Position numbers and translations under genes: made by a program. From assembly GCA_023415915.1 (NCBI GenBank), contig JAEZIZ010000043.1, forward strand, positions 1 through 9,730: a DNA stretch of 9,730 nt, given 5' to 3'. The notes below the pieces were generated by a model that saw nothing but the letters and a program-made list of their open reading frames with translations, was not told the origin of the DNA and searched no databases. This DNA comes from Bacillota bacterium (GTDB taxonomy: Bacteria; Bacillota; Clostridia; Christensenellales; SZUA-584). Positions 4,892-9,730 of the stretch are shown here, in pieces (within the stretch, counting starts at the first letter, position 1; every line of letters begins with the position of its first letter).

Positions 4892-6523
4892 TTAAAGCTC
4901 GTCTTCGATAGACATTATTTTCGGGAATACCTGCTTTTTGCGTGACAATACGCCGGGAAGGAATACGGTATCGCCTTCCTGCTCCAAAGAAAACGCTTTG
5001 AAGAATATATCTTTTCTATCGCCCGTTACTACGGCCTGCGAACCTGCGCGGTTCAAATCCGTAATCAGCAGCAGTAAAAACGAGAAGCCGTTTTTAGAAT
5101 TGATAAAGTCCATGCGCTCAAGAATAGCCGGAAGCAAGTCTGCAATGTTCTCCGTATCGACAGCATATACCTGAGCTATGCCTATTTTATATTTGCTGAC
5201 GATATATTCTTTCAAGTCGCTCTCTATTATTTCGTCCGGAGTCTTGCTGCGAATATCGGAGCCCGCGTTTATTATCTTAACCGCCAGGTCGTCAATATCC
5301 ACGTCGGCTATTGCGGCAAGGCTATGAGCCGTTTCGATATCCTGCGATGTGCACGTGGGGGATTGAAATTTAAGCGTATCGGATATTATCGCAGAGAGAA
5401 GTATGCTCGCTATCGCAGGGGGAATATCAACGCGGCTGTCTTTGTACAAAGACGCTATAATAGTCGCCGTGCTTCCCAAAGGCTCGTTTTTCATTAAAAT
5501 AGGATTGCTTGTCTGTATATCGCCAAGACGGTGATGGTCTATTATCTCTATTATTTCCGCGTCTTCAATGCCGGCTGCCGTCTGGCTTTTTTCGTTATGG
5601 TCCACAAGTATTACCTGCTTGCGCGCCTTTGATAACAGATGGTATCTAGATATCATGCCTATAACCTTGTTTTGTGAGTCGATAACGGGGTAGCTGCGGA
5701 ATCTTGTTTTGAGCATACGTTCTTTTGCGTCGTCTTTCAATTCGTCTATCGAAACCGTTACTATGTTATCCCTGGTCATTACATATCCCACGGGTATGCT
5801 CTGGCGTATAAGCATTGAAGCGCAATAAGTGTCGTATTCTGTCGAAATGACAACACAGTCGTTGTGCCGCGCGATGTCTAAGTCTTCCTTCTCCGGGGAT
5901 AAGCCGCATGTGCATATAATCAGGCCGGCGCCGCTGTATATTGCTTCGTGTATGTTTTTATCTATGTTTGCAATTACTATATCGCCCGGCGCGACATAGT
6001 TTTTAATCTTAGTATGGCGCTGCGCCGCAACAACGACGCGCCCGGTTACGAACCGTGATTCAACATCGCCGGTTTCCACTTTTGCTTCGAGCGTTTCGAT
6101 TATGTTTTTATAGGACGTACGGCTTTTAGAAAGAAGCGCGTCGTCGCCGACGTCCATATAATTTCTTGTGATATCGGAGAGCGTCGCCATTCCCGTAAGC
6201 ACGCCGTTTTCGTCAACGACGGCAAGGGATTTCTGTGAATGCAGTTTCATGTACATCCATGCCGCGCGTATAGATATCGAAGGGGATACGCACACAGCCG
6301 CGTCTATCGGCAGGTCTGATATCTGCGTCCTTATGGTGCCGAGCGTTGGCGGCTCCGCTATTTTGAAATACTGCAATATGAATTTTGTCTCGCTGTTGAG
6401 TTCGCCCAGCTTTACGGCGACGGCGTCAAGCCCTGAAAGTTTTTTTAAATATGCGTAAGCTATAGAGGAGCATATAGTATCGCTGTCAGGATTTTTATGC
6501 CCGAAGATGTATGTAAGTCCCAT
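4892..6523 (-). CDS. manganese-dependent inorganic pyrophosphatase, family II, with CBS and DRTGG domains
   Basis: A 543-aa cytoplasmic enzyme that hydrolyses pyrophosphate to two phosphates, driving biosynthetic reactions. Layout: DHH part 1 (1-~70, metal motif GHKNPDSD with His9, Asp13, Asp15); CBS 1 (~72-125); DRTGG (~130-240); CBS 2 (~245-300); DHH part 2 (VDHNE and IDHH, Asp329-His330-His331); DHHA2 C-terminal domain with substrate motif SRKKQ (527-531). All key residues are present. Length and order match characterised clostridial CBS-PPases (~550 aa), in which adenine nucleotides bind the CBS pair and DRTGG forms respond to diadenosine polyphosphates. ATG 6523 is chosen because AGGAG (6529-6533) lies 5 nt upstream. 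A GTG two codons earlier abuts that site. It is divergent from the VOC gene. Confidence 0.95.
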   Translation of the reverse strand: MGLTYIFGHKNPDSDTICSSIAYAYLKKLSGLDAVAVKLGELNSETKFILQYFKIAEPPTLGTIRTQISDLPIDAAVCVSPSISIRAAWMYMKLHSQKSLAVVDENGVLTGMATLSDITRNYMDVGDDALLSKSRTSYKNIIETLEAKVETGDVESRFVTGRVVVAAQRHTKIKNYVAPGDIVIANIDKNIHEAIYSGAGLIICTCGLSPEKEDLDIARHNDCVVISTEYDTYCASMLIRQSIPVGYVMTRDNIVTVSIDELKDDAKERMLKTRFRSYPVIDSQNKVIGMISRYHLLSKARKQVILVDHNEKSQTAAGIEDAEIIEIIDHHRLGDIQTSNPILMKNEPLGSTATIIASLYKDSRVDIPPAIASILLSAIISDTLKFQSPTCTSQDIETAHSLAAIADVDIDDLAVKIINAGSDIRSKTPDEIIESDLKEYIVSKYKIGIAQVYAVDTENIADLLPAILERMDFINSKNGFSFLLLLITDLNRAGSQAVVTGDRKDIFFKAFSLEQEGDTVFLPGVLSRKKQVFPKIMSIEDEL

Positions 6524-6552
6524 CGTCACTCCTGTGTGTATGTATATTCATC

Positions 6553-6561
6553 ATTATAACA
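6553..6561 (-). promoter_or_regulatory. extended -10 promoter of the pyrophosphatase gene
   Basis: On the minus strand TGTTATAAT is a perfect extended -10 (TG-N-TATAAT). It lies about 30 nt before the ATG at 6523, giving a short leader of about 23 nt. No TTGACA-like -35 was found, which fits an extended -10 promoter. Confidence 0.6.
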
Positions 6562-6620
6562 TATAGAAAAAGATAATTATATTTCGCAGTAAAACAAACC
6601 GTAAATATGAACATGGATTA

Positions 6621-6649
6621 TTGAAAGAAAAAGTAGTATATTATAGTAT
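6621..6649 (+). promoter_or_regulatory. candidate promoter of the VOC gene, with overlapping inverted repeat
   Basis: TTGAAA (6621-6626) lies 17 nt before TAGTAT (6644-6649, 4 of 6). An inverted repeat TATAGT-ATCTA-ACTATA (6642-6658) covers the -10 and predicted start, where a repressor could bind. The region is A+T-rich, so both could be chance. Confidence 0.35.
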
Positions 6650-6678
6650 CTAACTATACTGACAAACGAGGGGGAACT

Positions 6679-7041
6679 ATGCGGTTTTTGTGGTGTACGA
6701 TATATGTTAAGGACATAGAAGCTTCAATACGATTCTATGAGGAGATAGCCGGCCTTCCTGTTGTACGCCGTTTCAGCGAGCCGGGCGCGGAGCTGGCTTT
6801 CTTAGGCGAAGACGACACAAAATTGGAGCTTATAGAGGGAAAAATGGAACCGCACACCGGCGGAGGCGTTTCCATAGGAATTCGGGTAGACAACCTGGAA
6901 GAAAAGATGGCCTTTTGCGAGCAGCGCGGCGTAAAGCTGCACAGCGGGCCGTTCGCGCCCAGCCCGCGTACGCGCTTCTTTTTCGTGAGCGACCCTGACG
7001 GTATGCTCGTGCAGTTCGTCGAGCAGAAACAGCAAAGCTGA
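6679..7041 (+). CDS. VOC-superfamily (glyoxalase/bleomycin-resistance fold) protein
   Basis: A 120-aa cytoplasmic protein with a complete two-module VOC fold. Module one is LWCTIYVKDIEASIRFYEEI...KLELIE, and module two is VSIGIRVDNLEEKMAFCEQR...FFFVSDPDGMLVQFVEQ. The superfamily includes glyoxalase I, dioxygenases and antibiotic-binding proteins. The usual metal ligands are His at the start of each module and Glu at the end of each. Both Glu positions are kept (KLELIE, QFVEQ). The His positions hold Trp/Cys (residues 5-6) and Ser (VSIGI), so classical glyoxalase I activity is unlikely. Close family members commonly share the Trp. The start is supported by GAGGGGG ending 4 nt upstream. It stands alone, 123 bp before the synthetase gene. 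Confidence 0.88.
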   Translation: MRFLWCTIYVKDIEASIRFYEEIAGLPVVRRFSEPGAELAFLGEDDTKLELIEGKMEPHTGGGVSIGIRVDNLEEKMAFCEQRGVKLHSGPFAPSPRTRFFFVSDPDGMLVQFVEQKQQS

Positions 7042-7080
7042 CAAAGCCGCGCGATATTTGCCGCAGGAAAAAGCGCCTGT

Positions 7081-7108
7081 TTGTTTTGCGATACAAAAAA
7101 GGTATAAT
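7081..7108 (+). promoter_or_regulatory. candidate promoter of the acyl-CoA synthetase gene
   Basis: A consensus -10 TATAAT (7103-7108) follows TTGTTT (7081-7086, weak -35) at a 16-nt spacer. Transcription would start near 7115, 50 nt before the ATG. The -10 is perfect, and the -35 is poor. Confidence 0.5.
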
Positions 7109-7164
7109 AATTAAGAGTTCCTTTCGCTTTCTACCGTAAAATACGTTTTCATCGGAGGGTTTAA

Positions 7165-9423
7165 ATGATACTGAAGCCTCAAATAACCGACGTGATTGAC
7201 GCGATTTTTGAACAGGCTCTGGAGGACGGAAGAACGGTTCTGCACGAACACGAAGTGTACGGCATGCTTAAATCAGTAGGATTTTCAACCCCCGATTTTG
7301 TGGTGGTTAAAAACGAAAAGGACGTAAACGAAGAGCTGATAAAACGGTTCCGCGGTAAGATGGTATTAAAAGTAGTTTCGCGGGACCTTGTGCACAAGCA
7401 AAAATACGGCGGCGTAAAGATGATAAAAACAAGCGACCCGCTGTATGTGCGGTATGTGATATCGGCGATGAGAGAGGAGATATACTCTCATTTCGAAGAC
7501 AAAAAACCGCGCATAGACGGCTTTATGATTGTGGAGCATATATCTTTTAAACAGGGACTAGGCTATGAGATACTGTTCGGGGCGCGCGAGGACCCTTCGT
7601 TCGGACCGGTGCTTATGCTGAGCAAGGGCGGCGACGACGCGGAGTTCTTTGCAAAGTATTACGATCCCGCCAACCTTTATCTTGCTCCGCTGTCGCACGA
7701 AGAAGCGGACGCGTCGATGCAGGAAATACGCATACGGCATAAATACGAAGACATAGGGAAGGCGTTTTATATCAATATGATAGCCTATACGCTGCTTAAG
7801 CTTTCCGACCTGATGCAGACTTACTCTTTCATATCGCCCGCTAAACCAAATTACCATATAAAAAACATAGACATCAACCCCGTGGTTTTTACGACGGACG
7901 ACCGTTTCATAGTCGTGGACGGCTACGCAGACTTTGCGCCGCAGCAGGAAGAGGCTTGGGGCAATGCGAGCGCAAAAGGCCTCAAAGGCTTTTTTAAGCC
8001 GAAAGGAATCGCGATAGTGGGCGTATCTAGGACCGAGAAATACTCGATGGGGCGCAACATTGCCCAGCTGATGATAAACATGGGCAGGGAAGACGTTTAT
8101 CTTGTCAACACTAAAGGCGGCACGACCGTTATCTCGGACAAAGAATTCCCGCTGTATAAGAGCGTCGCCGACATTCCGGAAAACATCGATCTTTACGTTT
8201 ATACCGCGCCCGCGAAATATATGCTCGATTTCATACCGCAAATCAAAAACGACAAATGCGCCGTGCTCATTTCCGGCATACCCGCCGAAGTGAATTACTT
8301 TGACTTTTTAAAACAGCTTAACAGCATTAAAAAGCCGGGCGTGCGTATAGTAGGGCCAAACTGTATGGGAGTGTTCCACTCGCCGGGCGGCGTCAGTGCG
8401 GGCGTGAACACGCTGTTTATAGACTCGGAGAGGATGCCTATAAAATGGGGAGATAAAAGCAACATTGCGCTGTTTTCGCAGAGCGGAGCGCTTGCCATAA
8501 CGTGCCTTGACAATCTTCACAACTACGGCCTTTTCCGCGCAATAGTGTCTTTTGGCAACCGCGCCGACGTGGGGATCCCCGAGCTGATGGCGTATTTTAA
8601 GCAGGAAGACGACATAGACGTGATAGCGATGTATATAGAAGGGCTCTCTCACGGCGAAGGCAGGCAGTTCTTTGAGCTGGCAAAATTGTCCGAAAAGCCG
8701 GTGCTGGTGTTCAAGTCGGGCAGGACGGAAGCGGGCGCTAAAGCAGCCGCCTCCCATACGGCGGCGCTGAGCGGCAGCTACGAGGTTTTCAAAGCCGCCT
8801 GCGAACAGGCGGGCGTAGTGCTTATAGAAGAGATAGACGGCTTTTACGACGCCATACGCGCGTTCTCTCTGCTGTGGAAAAAGCGCGTGCGCGGCAACCG
8901 CGTGGCGGGTGTGACTAACGCGGGGTTCGACAGCACGGCGGGCGCGGATAACCTTGTATTCCTGCAGCCCGCGGTCTATTCGGACGCAACGGTAGAGAGG
9001 CTTAATAAGTTAAATAGCCACGGCCTTGTTAACGTACCCGCGCCGTTTCTTGACGTGACGCCCATGACTGACGATGAGCTGTTCGAGCAGTTCGTCGTAG
9101 CGCTTATGGAGGATGAAAACGTGGACTGCGTGTTTACGGCAATAGTCCCGCATATCGAGAACCTGATGACAACGGACGACGTGTGCGACAGGCCGGAGGC
9201 TATAGCCGCGCGCATTATCAACATATTCAATAAATACGACAAGCCCATGGTAGTTTCGGTAAACGCGGGGCAGCAGTTCAACAAGTTCGTGCGGATAATC
9301 GAAGAGGCGGGCGTGCCGGTGTTCAAGGACATACGCTCGGCGACAAGGGAGCTGGAGAGGTTTGTATGCTACAGGCTGGAAAAGGCGTCTCGCCCGGGCG
9401 GCGAAAGGGAAACCCGGCTGTGA
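7165..9423 (+). CDS. ADP-forming acyl-CoA (acetate-CoA ligase) synthetase, beta-alpha fused order
   Basis: A 752-aa cytoplasmic enzyme of the NDP-forming acyl-CoA synthetase superfamily, which interconverts acyl-CoA + ADP + Pi with acid + CoA + ATP. It saves energy by substrate-level phosphorylation in anaerobes. Residues 1-~250 are the ATP-grasp (beta) part, with KVVSRDLVHKQKYGGVKM (His77 at the known beta-His site) and DINPVV. Residues ~268-390 are the CoA-binding Rossmann domain (GIAIVGVSR, GPNCMGV). Residues ~430-575 are the ligase domain (LFSQSGALAIT, ASHTAALSGS with phospho-His531). The C-terminal domain runs to ~735. Both histidine relay residues are present, so it is probably active; the acyl substrate is unknown. 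Many fused bacterial enzymes run alpha-beta; here beta comes first. RBS GGAGGG lies 5 nt before ATG. The stop overlaps the next start (GTGA). Confidence 0.92.
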   Translation: MILKPQITDVIDAIFEQALEDGRTVLHEHEVYGMLKSVGFSTPDFVVVKNEKDVNEELIKRFRGKMVLKVVSRDLVHKQKYGGVKMIKTSDPLYVRYVISAMREEIYSHFEDKKPRIDGFMIVEHISFKQGLGYEILFGAREDPSFGPVLMLSKGGDDAEFFAKYYDPANLYLAPLSHEEADASMQEIRIRHKYEDIGKAFYINMIAYTLLKLSDLMQTYSFISPAKPNYHIKNIDINPVVFTTDDRFIVVDGYADFAPQQEEAWGNASAKGLKGFFKPKGIAIVGVSRTEKYSMGRNIAQLMINMGREDVYLVNTKGGTTVISDKEFPLYKSVADIPENIDLYVYTAPAKYMLDFIPQIKNDKCAVLISGIPAEVNYFDFLKQLNSIKKPGVRIVGPNCMGVFHSPGGVSAGVNTLFIDSERMPIKWGDKSNIALFSQSGALAITCLDNLHNYGLFRAIVSFGNRADVGIPELMAYFKQEDDIDVIAMYIEGLSHGEGRQFFELAKLSEKPVLVFKSGRTEAGAKAAASHTAALSGSYEVFKAACEQAGVVLIEEIDGFYDAIRAFSLLWKKRVRGNRVAGVTNAGFDSTAGADNLVFLQPAVYSDATVERLNKLNSHGLVNVPAPFLDVTPMTDDELFEQFVVALMEDENVDCVFTAIVPHIENLMTTDDVCDRPEAIAARIINIFNKYDKPMVVSVNAGQQFNKFVRIIEEAGVPVFKDIRSATRELERFVCYRLEKASRPGGERETRL

Positions 9424-9730
9424 TATCTATAGACGAAATGGAGAATATGCTGAACGAGCTGGCCGCCGAGCTTCCGGAAGAGTTTTATCGCGAACTCAAC
9501 GGAGGCGTGATACTGCTCAGCCAGGCAAAGCTGCATCCCGAATCGATGGACGGCGGCCTATATGCTCTCGGCGAATACTACTCGGGCGGAGCGATGGGCA
9601 GGTATATCGCGATATACTACGGCTCGTTTATGAAGGTGTACGGCGGTGTTCCGGCGGAGCGGCTGAAAGCCGAGCTAAGAAAGACGCTGCGCCATGAGAT
9701 GAGGCACCATCTTGAATCGCTCTCCGGAGA
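9420..9730 (+). CDS. zincin-like metallopeptidase family protein (partial, runs off the end)
   Basis: This is the first 103 codons of a small predicted cytoplasmic Zn peptidase (PF06262-type family, usually ~110-150 aa), so only a short tail is missing. It opens with an acidic helix (ISIDEMENMLNELAAELPEE), followed by NGGVILL and a YYSGGAMGRYIAIYYGSF block typical of the family. The metal motif HExxH is at His92-Glu93 and His96 (HEMRHHLESLSGE). Proteolytic activity of this family is little shown, so peptidase function is inferred from the motif. GTG at 9420 overlaps the synthetase TGA by 4 bases (GTGA), and AAAGGGA (9404-9410) serves as RBS, which suggests translational coupling. An in-frame ATG at 9438 is an alternative start. 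Confidence 0.9.
   Translation, partial: MISIDEMENMLNELAAELPEEFYRELNGGVILLSQAKLHPESMDGGLYALGEYYSGGAMGRYIAIYYGSFMKVYGGVPAERLKAELRKTLRHEMRHHLESLSG

Noticed and set aside
6524..6529. GTG start two codons before the pyrophosphatase ATG
   Set aside because: The AGGAG site abuts this GTG with no spacing but fits ATG 6523 at 5 nt, and family II enzymes begin close to the GHxNPDSD motif.
7558..8241. 227-codon minus-strand frame
   Set aside because: It is a shadow of the acyl-CoA synthetase, which has clear domains, motifs and an RBS on the + strand.
9362..9697. 111-codon + frame at the window end
   Set aside because: It is out of frame with the metallopeptidase, whose HExxH motif and family blocks support the GTG 9420 frame.
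1..9730. CRISPR array, integrase, transposase or toxin-antitoxin pair
   Set aside because: No regularly spaced repeats and no motifs of these families were seen. The only clear repeated unit is the two-copy element at 774-794 and 3580-3600.

Overview
The window looks like part of a Clostridia-type (low to mid G+C Firmicutes) anaerobe chromosome. The signs are strong Shine-Dalgarno sequences (GGAGG type), frequent ATA isoleucine codons, a 5S rRNA followed closely by tRNA-Asn, a CBS/DRTGG-type family II pyrophosphatase, an Mbeg1-like (DUF2974) hydrolase, a ferredoxin-tailed aldo/keto reductase and an ADP-forming acyl-CoA synthetase. A Christensenella-like lineage is a guess only; the 23S and 5S sequences would settle it.

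Bases 1-982 hold the tail of an rRNA operon: the 3' end of 23S rRNA, a 288-bp spacer containing a near-consensus promoter (TTGACA, 17 bp, TATATT), 5S rRNA, tRNA-Asn(GUU) and a very strong terminator. Next come a G+C-rich island, a remnant of the 3' end of a second tRNA-Asn-like gene (25 of 28 bases identical to the intact gene), and that remnant's own terminator.

Bases 774-3600 form a segment bounded by two direct repeats. Each repeat contains the exact reverse complement of 17 bases of the tRNA-Asn anticodon arm. The segment carries a small secreted lipoprotein gene with a terminator, a 55-codon ORF with an excellent ribosome-binding site, a possible 50-codon ORF, and an aldo/keto reductase-like protein with two C-terminal iron-sulfur motifs. 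About 340 bp at 983-1322 has no credible gene. No integrase or transposase is visible.

Bases 3601-9730 are ordinary chromosomal housekeeping DNA: an Mbeg1-like alpha/beta hydrolase (+), a convergent Mn-dependent inorganic pyrophosphatase with CBS and DRTGG regulatory domains (-), a divergent intergenic region with promoters for both directions, a VOC-fold protein (+), and an ADP-forming acyl-CoA synthetase (+). The synthetase stop overlaps the start of a zincin-like metallopeptidase that runs off the window end. The pyrophosphatase and the synthetase both act in energy metabolism (pyrophosphate removal, and ATP production from acyl-CoA), but only the synthetase and peptidase look operonic.

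No clearly new multi-gene system is visible. The most unusual signal is the link between tRNA-Asn, its 3' remnant and the paired antisense anticodon-arm repeats.
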